Source: Halomonas alkalisoli
GTDB lineage: Bacteria; Pseudomonadota; Gammaproteobacteria; Pseudomonadales; Halomonadaceae
Reading direction: 5' to 3'
Length of the DNA: 64,000 nucleotides
NCBI RefSeq assembly: GCF_021412585.1
Contig: NZ_JAKCMI010000029.1
Coordinates: 122,536 to 186,535 of the forward strand
Shown here: in pieces, positions 33,830-43,468 of the stretch
How positions within the stretch are numbered: position 1 is the stretch's first letter
Layout of the letters: each line of letters starts with the position of its first letter
Made by a program: the position numbers and the translations under genes
Notes under the pieces: generated by a model
The model's input: the letters and a program-made list of their open reading frames with translations, nothing else
Told to the model about the DNA's origin: nothing
Databases searched by the model: none

Positions 33830-35229
33830 CGCTCCGCTTCCGCGTCATCGCTTGATTCGAGCCCCACGACCTCAGGCGGTTCGGGGGGGCGAAGCCTGTC
33901 GATGGCAGCCTGCAGGCGGGCCACATAGGCCTCGGGCACCGTGGGGTGGCAGGCGAGATAGAGCTGGGCTTGCTGGAAGCCGAAAAGGCGCTTCAGGTCG
34001 ATTTCCGCCTCGGCGGCAAGATAGTCGGCTGCCTGCTCACCCGTGACCCAGACATCGATGAGCCCCGATTGCAGGCGGCCGATATTCTCGCGCTCGCTGG
34101 TTGCCAGAATGATCGACGTCCCCTGGCTTGCCACGAACTGGCCCACGGCATCCTCGCGAAAGCTACCGACGCGCAGCTCCTGGAGGTCCTCCAGCGAGCT
34201 GGCTTCTATCCCCGAGCCCACCTGGGTGAAGGCCGCCCAGTCGTTGGTCGCCAACGGACCGATCCAGGTGAAATGAGGCTCACGATCGCTGGTGCGTGTC
34301 GTCGAATAGACACAGTGGTTGTCCTTCAGCTGGGCCTCGGTATAGGCGCGCGCCCAGGGAAGCAGCCGAAACCTGGCGGAAAGCCCCGCCTCTTCCAGGG
34401 CGGCCCGCAGCAGCTGGGTCGACTCGCCGTCGATGTCGCCATCATCCGCCAGGTAGTTGTAGGGCGGATACTCCTCGGTGTTGAAGGTCACCTCGGTGCT
34501 AAAGATGTCGCCGAGTTCACCCCGCTGCCGGAGAGCGTCCACCGCGGCCTGCATGCGCTCGACCAGGGCCGGCTCGGTATCCCGGTGCAGGGCATAGTAG
34601 AGGTCCGACTCGCTGATCGTCAGTACCGACATGAAGTCGGCGATGGGCAGGTCGTGCTCCTGCATCAGCCAGAATGCCACATCCTCACCGTAGGCCCACA
34701 GGTCGACCCGTCCGCGGTCGAGCATCTTCAGGGCGCTGACATTGGACATCGCCAGGCGCAGCTGGTCGGCGGGTACCCCGGCTTCTTCCAGGCGCTGGGC
34801 GCCGATGTCCTCACGGATCACGGCGACTCGATAGCCGCCATGCACCAGGTCGTCGAGACTGTCGAGCTGGATGCCGCTGTCGCGCCGGGCGATCAGGGTG
34901 ACTCGGTCGGTGGCGATGGGCCCGACCCACTGGAACAGCGCCTCGCGCTGCTCGGTGCGGGTGGTGGAGAAGAGGACCGTGCCGGGCTCGGCCAGGGCGG
35001 TGTCGTAGCCGCGGGCCCAGGGGTAGAAGAGGACGTCGTCCCGGGTTAGTGGGGTTTCGGTCTCCTCGAAGATGCGCTCGAGGATCTCGATGGAGATGCC
35101 TTCCAGCCGCTCCCCGCCCTTGTAGTTATAGGGCGGATACTCTTCGGTAATGAAGGTGAGGCCGTCCAGGCTGGCAGACGCCGGGGCAGGGAACAGCAGG
35201 CAGACCGCGAACAGTAGCCATTTTCTCAT
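33826..35229 (-). CDS. Tandem periplasmic solute-binding protein (SBP family 3, two domains)
   Basis: 467 residues with a signal peptide (MRKWLLFAVCLLFPAPASA) and two similar family-3 binding domains, each opening with TEEYPPYNY (about residues 28 and 257) and repeating PWARAY/PWARGY, STTRT, GPIAT/GPLAT and a VREDI/SFREDA segment. This is an internal duplication. Such domains bind amino acids or related small molecules. There are no permease or ATPase genes nearby; instead the stop overlaps a diguanylate cyclase start, so it probably acts as a sensor. I chose the ATG at 35229, directly before the signal peptide; an in-frame ATG at 35271 adds 14 polar residues. The 300-base gap 35230-35529 shows nothing else. 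Confidence 0.83.
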   Translation of the reverse strand: MRKWLLFAVCLLFPAPASASLDGLTFITEEYPPYNYKGGERLEGISIEILERIFEETETPLTRDDVLFYPWARGYDTALAEPGTVLFSTTRTEQREALFQWVGPIATDRVTLIARRDSGIQLDSLDDLVHGGYRVAVIREDIGAQRLEEAGVPADQLRLAMSNVSALKMLDRGRVDLWAYGEDVAFWLMQEHDLPIADFMSVLTISESDLYYALHRDTEPALVERMQAAVDALRQRGELGDIFSTEVTFNTEEYPPYNYLADDGDIDGESTQLLRAALEEAGLSARFRLLPWARAYTEAQLKDNHCVYSTTRTSDREPHFTWIGPLATNDWAAFTQVGSGIEASSLEDLQELRVGSFREDAVGQFVASQGTSIILATSERENIGRLQSGLIDVWVTGEQAADYLAAEAEIDLKRLFGFQQAQLYLACHPTVPEAYVARLQAAIDRLRPPEPPEVVGLESSDDAEAER

Positions 35230-35529
35230 GCGGCTGTCGATGCCTCCTGTGTTGGTATTATTATGTGCCAATTTCCATGGAGAACGTGGCTGCTGGCGGC
35301 AGCTGTCGGAACTAACCTAGTCGATACCTCTCGTAAAGTCATCTTCACACCGCCAACGCAAGCGCCGTCCCTCCTCATGGGATCAGGCCGTGCCGCGCCC
35401 CTGGCGAGCGTCGCCGATACTGCCGGCCCGCGGTAGAGGAATGCCAACCCGTCAGTGAATGCTCCCGCTGCGTCATTAGCTGATAGGCTATGAGCCGAAC
35501 GGGCCCACCCACGGCAAGGAAAGTACACT

Positions 35530-36906
35530 ATGAGCGCGGTTCCTGCGGCTGCCGGCGACACGCCCCGGCAGCGGGCGTCGAGAAAGGAGATCTTCGGCTG
35601 GGCGATGTTCGACTTCGCCAACCAGGCCTTTACCCTGCTGATCATTACCGTGGTCTTCGGTGAGCTCTTCACCACGGTGATCGTCGGCGACCGGGACGAC
35701 GGCTATCGGCTGGCCAACCTGCTGTGGAGTCTCGCCCTGGCGGTGAGCTACCTCATGGTGGTGATCACGGGCCCGCTGTGCGGCGCGGTCATGGATTACC
35801 ATGCCGCCAAGAAGCGGTTCCTGTTCGTCAGCTATCTGGCAACGGTGGGTGCCACCGCGATGCTCTACTTCGTGGAGCCCGGCTATGTGGTGCTGGGCCT
35901 GCTGCTGATCGTGGTCTCCAACTACGCCTACTCCATGGGCGAGTCCTTCATCGCCGCCTTCCTGCCCGACCTGGGGCCCCCGGAGGACATGGGCAAGATC
36001 TCCGGCTTCGGCTGGTCGCTGGGCTATGTGGGCGGGCTCTTCGCCGCCGGCTTCACCCTGCTGGTACTGGGCGAGGCCACCGCCGACAACTTCGAGCGTA
36101 TCCGCTGGGTGGGTCCCTTCGCGGCGGGCTTCTTCCTGGTGACGGCCATCCCCACCTTTCTCTGGGTCAAGGAGCGCGGTACGCCGCAGCCGCCGGGCAA
36201 GTCCTACCACCAGATCGCCTGGGAGCGGGTCGCCACCACCCTGCATGAGCTCCGGCACTTCCGCGATCTGGGTATCTTCCTGGTCTCGCTGCTGTTTTCC
36301 ATGGCGGGGGTCTACATCATCATCGCCTTCGCCTTCATCTACGGGGCCCAGGTGATCGGCTGGGATGAATCGATCCGCAACATCATGTTCATCATCGTCC
36401 AGATCACCGCGGCGGCGGGGGCGCTGGGCTTCGGCTTCATCCAGGACCGCATCGGTACCAAGTTCACCTACCTGCTCACCCTGACGCTATGGGTGGCGGC
36501 GATCTTCGCCATCTGGGCCACGCCGGAAGTCACGGCCTTCCTCAATGAAAGCCTGGGACTGGACTGGGAGGCGCAACATCTATTCCTGGTGGTGGGCTGC
36601 CTGGCGGGGCTGAGCCTGGGGTCGAGCCAGTCGGCCAGTCGCGCCCTGGTGGGGCTCTTCTCGCCCACACGCAAGGCGGCCGAATTCTTCGGCTTCTGGG
36701 GGCTGGCCAACAAGCTCGCCGGCGTCTTCGGCATCATCGGCCTGGGGCTGCTGCAGACGGTGGTCGGCCTTCAGGCCTCCATCCTGCTGTGCGCCGCGCT
36801 GTTCATCGTCGCGATCCTGATCTGCCTTGCGGTCAATCAGGCGCGTGGCCAGCAGGCGGCCCGCGACTGGGAGACGCGCAACCCGATCCAGGGAGGGACA
36901 GGCTAG
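35530..36906 (+). CDS. MFS transporter, UMF1/Atg22-like
   Basis: 458 residues, about 12 helices. EIFGWAMFDFANQAFTLLI near the N-terminus, SNYAYSMGESFIAAFLPDL, GWSLGYVGGLFAAGF and GSSQSASRALVGLFSPTRKAAEFFGF, given here as GSSQSASRALVGLF then PTRKAAEFFGF, are typical of the UMF1 branch related to yeast Atg22 amino-acid effluxers. Substrate unknown. AAGGAAAG ribosome site. Its stop overlaps the GTG of the TauE-like gene (TAGTG). Confidence 0.87.
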   Translation: MSAVPAAAGDTPRQRASRKEIFGWAMFDFANQAFTLLIITVVFGELFTTVIVGDRDDGYRLANLLWSLALAVSYLMVVITGPLCGAVMDYHAAKKRFLFVSYLATVGATAMLYFVEPGYVVLGLLLIVVSNYAYSMGESFIAAFLPDLGPPEDMGKISGFGWSLGYVGGLFAAGFTLLVLGEATADNFERIRWVGPFAAGFFLVTAIPTFLWVKERGTPQPPGKSYHQIAWERVATTLHELRHFRDLGIFLVSLLFSMAGVYIIIAFAFIYGAQVIGWDESIRNIMFIIVQITAAAGALGFGFIQDRIGTKFTYLLTLTLWVAAIFAIWATPEVTAFLNESLGLDWEAQHLFLVVGCLAGLSLGSSQSASRALVGLFSPTRKAAEFFGFWGLANKLAGVFGIIGLGLLQTVVGLQASILLCAALFIVAILICLAVNQARGQQAARDWETRNPIQGGTG

Positions 36907-37661
36907 TGCCGCTGCTGCTCGATCCTCTGCTGCTGGTGTCGGTGGCCCTGGTTTTCCTGGTGGCCGGCACCGTCAAGGGGGTGATCGGCATGGGCATGCC
37001 CACGGTGTCGTTGGCCTTGCTCACCGCCACGGTAGGGCTGCCCTCGGCCATGGCCCTGCTGCTGGCGCCGACCATCATCACCAACATCTGGCAGGCATTG
37101 GTGGGAGGCTATCTGCAGCAGATCCTGCGGCGACTGTGGCCCTTCCTGTTGGCCTCGGTGGTTACCGTATGGCTGGGCGTTGGCGTGTTGGCCAGGGTCG
37201 ACGTGCGCTGGCTCTCCGGCCTGCTGGGCGTGTTGATCGCCTTCTATGCGCTGTCGGGGCTGTTCAACCTCGGCCTCGGCAAGCTGGTCAGTCGTGGCCG
37301 ACATGCGGCTCCGGTCAATGGCGCCCTGACCGGGCTGATCACCGGCATGACAGGCTCGTCGGTCTTCCCGGGGGTGGCTTACCTGCAGGCGCTCGGCCTG
37401 CCGCGGGACATGCTGATCCAGGCCATGGGCGTGCTGTTCGTGGTCACGACCGCGGCGCTGGGGTTTTCCATGGGCGAGCAGCGTCTGCTCACTCTCGAAC
37501 TGGCGGTGCTTTCCCTGATGGCGGTGGTGCCCGCCCTGCTCGGCATGCAGCTGGGGCAGCGGCTGCGGCATCGGCTGTCGGAGGCGACCTTCCGGCGTGT
37601 CTTTCTCACCGGCCTGCTGGTCATGGGGGCCTATCTGCTGGTGCGCTCCCTGGCGGGCTGA
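36906..37661 (+). CDS. TauE/SafE-family sulfite exporter-like permease
   Basis: 251 residues, about eight helices: VAGTVKGVIGMGMPTVSLAL and, in the second half, GLITGMTGSSVFPGVAYLQAL are the paired TauE repeats. The start is GTG at 36906, overlapping the MFS stop by one base and preceded by GGGAGGGA; open frames reaching further upstream only shadow the MFS gene. Family members move sulfite, sulfoacetate or other C2 and sulfur anions; substrate not determined. Confidence 0.85.
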   Translation: MPLLLDPLLLVSVALVFLVAGTVKGVIGMGMPTVSLALLTATVGLPSAMALLLAPTIITNIWQALVGGYLQQILRRLWPFLLASVVTVWLGVGVLARVDVRWLSGLLGVLIAFYALSGLFNLGLGKLVSRGRHAAPVNGALTGLITGMTGSSVFPGVAYLQALGLPRDMLIQAMGVLFVVTTAALGFSMGEQRLLTLELAVLSLMAVVPALLGMQLGQRLRHRLSEATFRRVFLTGLLVMGAYLLVRSLAG

Positions 37662-37681
37662 GCCGCCAGGGAGCGGGCGTC

Positions 37682-38920
37682 TCACTCGGCGAGGAAGGCA
37701 CGAATCCGGTCGCCGGCCTGGTCGATACCGACGACGCCATCGAGATGGCCGCGGTTGCCGTCCAGGGTAACCAGTTCCACCGAGCTGCCGTTGGCGCCGA
37801 TCATCTCGGCGGTATCGCGGACTCCCTCGGGAGCGAAGACCAGGTCGTTCTCGCTGTAGAGGATGAGCGTCGGCGCGTCGATGTCGGCGAGCCCCGCTTC
37901 CAGGCTGTCGCCGTGACCGGTGACAAAGGCCTGGTTGGCCTTGACCAGGTAGAGCAGGTGGTTGGCGTCGGCGATCTCGGCCCGGGCCGCGGCGATGTCG
38001 TCTAGGGTCTGCTCGATGGCGTAGCGGGCGTGGATGTCGCGGGTCGGATCGGCGTCTTCGTCAGCCCAGCTGCGGTCGAAGGTCTCGTTGGCCCACTGCC
38101 AGTGATTGGCGTTCAGGGTCACCAGCTTGAGCGCTTCCCGCAGGCCGTCCAGGGGCGCCTCGCCGTCGTAGTAGTCGCCGTCGTTCCAGTTGGCATCGAT
38201 CCGGATGGGGGCCGCCCAGGCGCTCAGGGTGGCGAGCAGCCAGGGATCGCTCTGGCCCCCGCCGATGACCGGGATCAGCCGTTCGACCCGCTCCGGGTAG
38301 GCGCTGGCCCACTCATAGGCCTGCAGTGCTCCCATGGAGGGACCCATGACCGCGTGAAGCTGTTCGATGCCCTGGCTCTCCAGCAGCGCCTTCTGCACCT
38401 CGACGAAGTCGCGTATGGTCACCAGCGGAAAGTCCAGCCCCCAGGGTTCGTCGGTGTCCGGGTTGATCGAGGCAGGACCGGTGGTGGTGACATTGGGGTC
38501 ATGGGCATTGAGATTGACCAGGGTATCCGAGGAGATGATGTAATACTCGTCGGTATCCAGCGGCTTGCCGGGCCCGATGATCGCATCCCAATAGCCCGGT
38601 GCGGCATCGTCCTCGGCATAGCGGCCCGCCGCATGGCTGGAGCCCGAGAAGAAGTGAGTGATCAGGATGACGTTGTCCTTCGCCTCGTTGAGGGTGCCGT
38701 AGGCCTCCCAGCCAATCCTCACCGGGGCGATGGTCTCGCCGCTGACGGTGGTGTACTCGTCCATCTCGAAGACCCGCTTCTCCACCAGTCCGTCCCAGGC
38801 CAGGGCGGCCGAGCTGCCCAGCAGCAGGGCGCCGGCACACAAGGTCGCGCCGGCAAGACGCCGCGAGGCGAGGGAATGCTTTGCCGAGGCGAGGGTCGAA
38901 TACTCGATGCTGTCATGCAT
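37682..38920 (-). CDS. Exported MetX-like alpha/beta hydrolase
   Basis: 412 residues of the homoserine-O-acetyltransferase (MetX) superfamily. The fold motifs are LITHFFSGSSHAAGRY, NLNAHDPNVTTTGPASI, the nucleophile Ser195 in GPSMGALQAYEWA, an acid in YSENDLVF and a base in GNRGHLDG. Unlike biosynthetic MetX it has an apparent signal sequence (LAGATLCAGALLLGSSAALAW, residues about 22-42) and would be periplasmic, so a hydrolase or other acyltransferase role is more likely than methionine synthesis. The start at 38920 follows AAGGATAG; the frame is open to 38986. Confidence 0.78.
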   Translation of the reverse strand: MHDSIEYSTLASAKHSLASRRLAGATLCAGALLLGSSAALAWDGLVEKRVFEMDEYTTVSGETIAPVRIGWEAYGTLNEAKDNVILITHFFSGSSHAAGRYAEDDAAPGYWDAIIGPGKPLDTDEYYIISSDTLVNLNAHDPNVTTTGPASINPDTDEPWGLDFPLVTIRDFVEVQKALLESQGIEQLHAVMGPSMGALQAYEWASAYPERVERLIPVIGGGQSDPWLLATLSAWAAPIRIDANWNDGDYYDGEAPLDGLREALKLVTLNANHWQWANETFDRSWADEDADPTRDIHARYAIEQTLDDIAAARAEIADANHLLYLVKANQAFVTGHGDSLEAGLADIDAPTLILYSENDLVFAPEGVRDTAEMIGANGSSVELVTLDGNRGHLDGVVGIDQAGDRIRAFLAE

Positions 38921-39075
38921 GGGGCTATCCTTGTTGTAGTCGTTCGCACGTTGGTCGTCTGCGTGCCCGGGGCCTTCATGGCCCACGGTGGCAGGCGCTC
39001 TACAGTACAGACAGCAGGCACAGGGGTGTCAACGCCAACGGGGCTGGCCTCGTAAATGGCCAAGGGAGACGTGCT

Positions 39076-39603
39076 ATGAGCCGTGGAGACGGGGCTACCC
39101 GACGCACTGGACTGGGTATGATGCTGCTGTTCTGGGTACTGTTCATCGGTGCCGGGGCCTGGTGGTTCCACGGCTTTCTCGAGCAGCAGCGCAATCCCAA
39201 TGCCCATCTGGTCAACGCCGTGGCCGGGGACAGCGATCCGGTTGTCCTCGAGCGCAACCGTTCGGGCCATTTCATGGCCACCGGGCGCATCAACGGGGAG
39301 CCGGTGGAATTCCTGCTCGACACCGGCGCCACCTATGTCGCGGTTCCCGCGGATCTGGCAGAGCGACTCGGCCTCGAGCGCACGGGGTCGGCCTGGTTCA
39401 ATACCGCCAACGGCCGCGTGCGTGGGGACCTGACGACGCTCGGCGAGGTGAGCCTGGGAGGGTACACGGCGGATCAGGTGCGAGGCTCCATCAGCCCGGG
39501 ACTGGACGGCGAGGTGGCCCTGCTGGGCATGAGCTTCCTCAACCGCTTCGATATCGAGATTCGCGATGCCCGGATGATCCTTCGCCCAGCCCAGCAACCT
39601 TGA
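39076..39603 (+). CDS. Membrane-anchored retropepsin-like aspartic protease
   Basis: 175 residues: one N-terminal helix (GMMLLFWVLFIGAGAWWFHG) and a periplasmic retroviral-type protease domain with FLLDTGATYVAVP holding the catalytic Asp, and LGMSFLNRFDIEI near the end. As in this family there is one DTG, so it should act as a dimer. The start at 39076 follows AAGGGAGA; a longer frame begins at 38881 without support. Followed after 7 bases by the YihY gene. Confidence 0.85.
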   Translation: MSRGDGATRRTGLGMMLLFWVLFIGAGAWWFHGFLEQQRNPNAHLVNAVAGDSDPVVLERNRSGHFMATGRINGEPVEFLLDTGATYVAVPADLAERLGLERTGSAWFNTANGRVRGDLTTLGEVSLGGYTADQVRGSISPGLDGEVALLGMSFLNRFDIEIRDARMILRPAQQP

Positions 39604-39610
39604 GGCGTTC

Positions 39611-40603
39611 ATGACCGACCAACCGAGAGGCCGCCGTGCCGAAAGACCCAAGCACATACCGGGCCCGGGCTGGCTCGACGTCATCTGGCGGGTCAAGCAG
39701 GAGCTGGCCGACGACCGCGTCAACTTGCTGGCGGCCGGTATCGCCTTCTACGCCCTGTTGTCGCTGTTTCCCGCCATTGCCGCCGTCATTTCCCTATGGG
39801 CGCTGGCCTTCGACCCCCATGAGATCGTCAGTCAGATCGGTGAAATCAGCCGCTTCATGCCGCCGGGTGGGGCGAGCCTGATCAATGAGCAGGCGCGGGA
39901 GGTCAGCGAGAGCACCGATACCGGGCTCAGTCTGACCGCTATCTTCAGCCTTGCGGTGGCGCTGTTCCTGGCATCCAAGGGCGTGCGTGGGCTGATGGTG
40001 GGGCTCAATGCCGTCTATGGCGAGGATGAGCGGCGCCCGTTCTTCCAGCGTTTCCTGGTCGTTGCCATTCTTACCGTGGGGCTGATCCTGGTTTCCCTGG
40101 GCGCCACCCTCTTCGTGGCATTCTTTCCCCTGGCGATCGGGATGCTGGGCCTGGACAGCACGGCGGTCAGGGTCATCGGCTGGCTGCGCTGGCCGGTATT
40201 GCTGCTGTTGATGATGCTGGTCATCGCCGCGCTATACCGCTTCGGCCCCTACCGCAGCGCGCCGCGCTGGGAGTGGGTCAGTGTCGGCACCGTCACCGCG
40301 ACGCTGCTGTGGCTGCTGGGCTCCGGCGGGCTCTCGCTCTACGTGGGCCATGTGGCCGACATGGCCGAGCTGTACGGTTCACTGGGTACCGTCGTGGTAA
40401 TGATGCTCTGGTTCTGGCTCTCCGCCTTCGTCGTATTGCTGGGCGCCGAGATCAACGCTGAAATGGAGCGGCAGACCCGCGAGGACACCACCACCGGTGA
40501 GCCCCGGCCCATGGGCGAGCGTGGTGCCCATGCCGCCGACACCCTGGGCCCCAAGCGACCCTGGCGGCAGCCCGAGCAAACCCACCATGGAGATGAATCA
40601 TGA
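39611..40603 (+). CDS. YihY/BrkB-family membrane protein
   Basis: 330 residues with six hydrophobic segments and the family segments DDRVNLLAAGIAFYALLSLFPAI (read as NLLAAGIAFYALLSLFPAI), GVRGLMVGLNAVYGEDERR and GSLGTVVVMMLWFWLSAFVVLLGAEIN, here LGTVVVMMLWFWLSAF then LGAEINAEM. Once called ribonuclease BN, the family is now thought to be a transporter; function is uncertain. Polar C-terminal tail of about 50 residues. Stop overlaps the NMO start as ATGA. Confidence 0.88.
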   Translation: MTDQPRGRRAERPKHIPGPGWLDVIWRVKQELADDRVNLLAAGIAFYALLSLFPAIAAVISLWALAFDPHEIVSQIGEISRFMPPGGASLINEQAREVSESTDTGLSLTAIFSLAVALFLASKGVRGLMVGLNAVYGEDERRPFFQRFLVVAILTVGLILVSLGATLFVAFFPLAIGMLGLDSTAVRVIGWLRWPVLLLLMMLVIAALYRFGPYRSAPRWEWVSVGTVTATLLWLLGSGGLSLYVGHVADMAELYGSLGTVVVMMLWFWLSAFVVLLGAEINAEMERQTREDTTTGEPRPMGERGAHAADTLGPKRPWRQPEQTHHGDES

Positions 40604-41640
40604 GCCTGACCCAGCGACTCGGCATCGAGCTTCCCATCCTTCAGGCGCCCATGGCCGGCGTTCAGGGCTCGGGGCTGGCCGTCGCGGTGGCCGAGGGCGG
40701 CGGCCTCGGCGCCCTGCCCTGCGCCATGCTGACTCCCCAGGCCATGAGCGATGAGCTCGAGAGGATTCGAGCGCAGACCACAGGCCCGCTAAACGTCAAT
40801 TTCTTCTGTCATCTGCCGCCAGCGCCCGATTCCGCCCGCGACGCGCGCTGGCATCAGGCGCTGGCGCCCTACTATGCGGAGCTGGGCCTCGACATCGACA
40901 GCGTATCGTCGGGGGCCGGGAGGCGGCCCTTCGACGACCAGGCCTGCGATGTGCTGGAGGCGTTCCGCCCCGAGGTGGTGAGTTTTCACTTCGGCCTGCC
41001 GTCGCCGGCGCTGCTCGAGCGGGTCAAGGCCTGGGGGGCGACGGTGCTCTCCTCGGCCACCACGGTGGAGGAGGCCCTGTGGCTCGAGGCGAATGGTGCC
41101 GATGCGGTGATCGCCCAGGGGCTCGAGGCGGGTGGCCATCGTGGCATGTTTCTCACCGAGGACCTCACTACCCAGGTCGGCACCCTGGCGCTGCTGCCCC
41201 AGGTGAAGGCGGCCGTCACGCTGCCGGTGATCGCCGCCGGGGGTATCGCCGACGCCCGTGGCGTGGCGGCGGCGCTTGCCCTGGGAGCGGATGCGGTGCA
41301 GGTCGGAACCGCCTTCCTCTGCTGTCCCGAAGCGACCACCTCGCCGCTGCATCGCCGGGCGCTGCAGACCGATGCGGCGCGCCACACCGCATTGACCAAC
41401 CTCTACACCGGCCGGCCGGCGCGGGGCATCGTCACGCGACTGATGCGCGAGCTTGGCCCGATCAGCCCCCTGGCGCCAGCCTTCCCGCTGGCCACGGCGG
41501 CCATTGGTCCGTTGCGCAGCGCCGCCGAGGCGCTGGGAAGCGGTGACTTCTCGCCGCTGTGGGCCGGCCAGAACGCCAGCGGCTGCCGCGAGGTACCGGC
41601 CGCCGAGCTGCTGCGGGAACTGGCCAGCGAGATTTCCTGA
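40600..41640 (+). CDS. Nitronate monooxygenase family flavoprotein
   Basis: 346-residue FMN TIM barrel. Family motifs are LPILQAPMAGVQGSGLA, NVNFFCHLPPAPD, VIAQGLEAGGHRGMF (with the active-site His), PVIAAGGIADARGVAAAL and VQVGTAFLCCPEA. The group oxidises alkyl nitronates such as propionate-3-nitronate, a detoxification role. Four-base overlap with yihY puts 39076-41640 in one operon. Confidence 0.87.
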   Translation: MSLTQRLGIELPILQAPMAGVQGSGLAVAVAEGGGLGALPCAMLTPQAMSDELERIRAQTTGPLNVNFFCHLPPAPDSARDARWHQALAPYYAELGLDIDSVSSGAGRRPFDDQACDVLEAFRPEVVSFHFGLPSPALLERVKAWGATVLSSATTVEEALWLEANGADAVIAQGLEAGGHRGMFLTEDLTTQVGTLALLPQVKAAVTLPVIAAGGIADARGVAAALALGADAVQVGTAFLCCPEATTSPLHRRALQTDAARHTALTNLYTGRPARGIVTRLMRELGPISPLAPAFPLATAAIGPLRSAAEALGSGDFSPLWAGQNASGCREVPAAELLRELASEIS

Positions 41641-41683
41641 GGCGGCGATGACGCGGTGGCGACAGGGCTGATACCATGGATGA

Positions 41684-43468
41684 ATGAACAGTATTCCCCC
41701 TGTCGCGCCGGTCACGGCCTCACTCGACGACCCCTTCTACTACCTGGCGAACTTTCGTTTCGTTCTCGGCTGGGTGAGCGAGCGTCACGATGATCTCCTG
41801 GATGACGGCGAGCGGCGCTTCCTCGCCGACTTCGATGCGTTGCCGCGGGCTTCCCAGGCGCTGCTGGTGCGCATGGTCATGCGCAAGGGCGAGCACTTCC
41901 GTACCACGAAGCTGGTCTATGCCGAGATCGACGATGCCGCGGTGGCGCTCGATGCGCTGATTGATGCCGGCTGGGTCGAGGCCGATCCGGTGCTGAGCCT
42001 CGGCGAGCTGTTTCGCCAGCTGCGCCTGGCCGAGCTGCGCCGCGTCCTCGCATTGGAGATCGCGGCGGCGGGCCTGCCGGCGTCGGCGGGCAAGGCGACG
42101 CTGTACCAGGCACTGTCGCGGCGATCGGATACGCCGTGTCGGCTGGCCGACTGGGGGGATGTGGCAGCGCTGCAGGGGGAGCGGGTCGTGCGGCTATCCA
42201 TCATGGCCGTCTGCGACCGCCTGCGCTTGATGTTCTTCGGCAATCTGCACCAGGACTGGTCGGAGTTCGTGCTGGCCGAACTGGGCCTGCAGCGCTTCGA
42301 GCGGGTTGCCTTCTCGTCCGAGTCACGAGCCTTTTCGAGCCGCGATGAAGTCGATGCCTACCTGGCGCTGCACCGGCTGCGCGAACGGTTCGAGGAGGGG
42401 GAGCTTCCCGAGGCGCTGCACGCCGAGGTGCCGACGGTGCCCAAGGGCAACGCCTGGCTGGACGAGCGCCGTGCGAGGCTGCTTTATCGGCTGGGACAGG
42501 CCGCGGAGCGTGGCGGCCAGCCGGCACTGGCACTCCAGGCCTACGGCGAGGCCGACAGCGGCGGGGGTGGAGGCGGAGGGCATGTCGATGCCCGCATCCG
42601 CCGCCTGCGCCTGCTGGAGCGTCTGGGCGAGCATCAGCGCGCCTTCGAGCTGGCTTCTGTCATGGCGGCCCGCAAGGAAGCGCTCGGCGAGACTCTCGAC
42701 GCGCAAGCGCCCGATGAAAGAGAGAGCCAGGCCCTCGAGCGGCTGCTGCCGAGGCTGCGGCGCCGGCTGGGGCTGGCACCGGAGCCGCGGCAGGCGCCGC
42801 CCCCGCCCGAGCGCTGGGACCTCTGCCTGAGGCGCCCCGTCAGCGACGAGGGGTGGCCGCTCGGCGTGGAGCGGGCCGTCTGCGCCCACCTGGGTACCCC
42901 GCAGGCACCGGTGCGCTATGTGGAGAATGCGCTGATTTCCGGGCTGTTCGGCCTGCTCTGCTGGCCGGCGATCTTCGCCCCGCTGCCCGGCGCCTTCTTT
43001 CACCCCTTCCACAGCGGCCCGGCGGACCTCAATCGAGCTGACTTCGTGTCACGCCGTCGCGAGCGGTTCGCGGCCTGCCTGGCCCAACTGGATGACGGAC
43101 GCTACCACGAGACCATTCTCGAGACCTGGCAGTGCAAGCGGGGCCTCGCCTCGCCCTTCCTGCACTGGGAGGCGCTCGACGAGGCGCTGCTGCTGCAGGC
43201 CATGGCCAATATCCCCGCCGCCCACCTGCGCGCCTGCTTCGCGCGGCTTCTGCTCGACCCCCGAGCCAACCGGGCGGGCCTTCCCGATCTGATCCAGTTC
43301 CTGCCGGAAGCCGATGTCGCGTCACCCGCCTATCGGCTGATCGAGGTGAAGGGTCCCGGCGACCGACTGCAGGACAACCAGCGGCGCTGGTTGGCGTATT
43401 TCCGGGCGCACGGCATTCCCGCCGTGGTGTGCCATGTGACCTGGCAGGGCGAGGTTCTCGATCCATGA
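41684..43468 (+). CDS. FAN1-like VRR-NUC domain nuclease
   Basis: 594 residues. The N-terminal DNA-binding part includes FRFVLGWVSERHDDLL and MRKGEHFRTTKLVY, typical of the FAN1 SAP-like region; a helical TPR-like middle follows; the C-terminal VRR-NUC (PD-D/ExK) core has GLPDLIQF (near 535) and IEVKGPGDRLQDNQRRW (near 554). FAN1 is a structure-specific 5'-flap nuclease that unhooks DNA interstrand crosslinks. Its stop overlaps the helicase start as ATGA, implying joint action. Confidence 0.9.
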   Translation: MNSIPPVAPVTASLDDPFYYLANFRFVLGWVSERHDDLLDDGERRFLADFDALPRASQALLVRMVMRKGEHFRTTKLVYAEIDDAAVALDALIDAGWVEADPVLSLGELFRQLRLAELRRVLALEIAAAGLPASAGKATLYQALSRRSDTPCRLADWGDVAALQGERVVRLSIMAVCDRLRLMFFGNLHQDWSEFVLAELGLQRFERVAFSSESRAFSSRDEVDAYLALHRLRERFEEGELPEALHAEVPTVPKGNAWLDERRARLLYRLGQAAERGGQPALALQAYGEADSGGGGGGGHVDARIRRLRLLERLGEHQRAFELASVMAARKEALGETLDAQAPDERESQALERLLPRLRRRLGLAPEPRQAPPPPERWDLCLRRPVSDEGWPLGVERAVCAHLGTPQAPVRYVENALISGLFGLLCWPAIFAPLPGAFFHPFHSGPADLNRADFVSRRRERFAACLAQLDDGRYHETILETWQCKRGLASPFLHWEALDEALLLQAMANIPAAHLRACFARLLLDPRANRAGLPDLIQFLPEADVASPAYRLIEVKGPGDRLQDNQRRWLAYFRAHGIPAVVCHVTWQGEVLDP

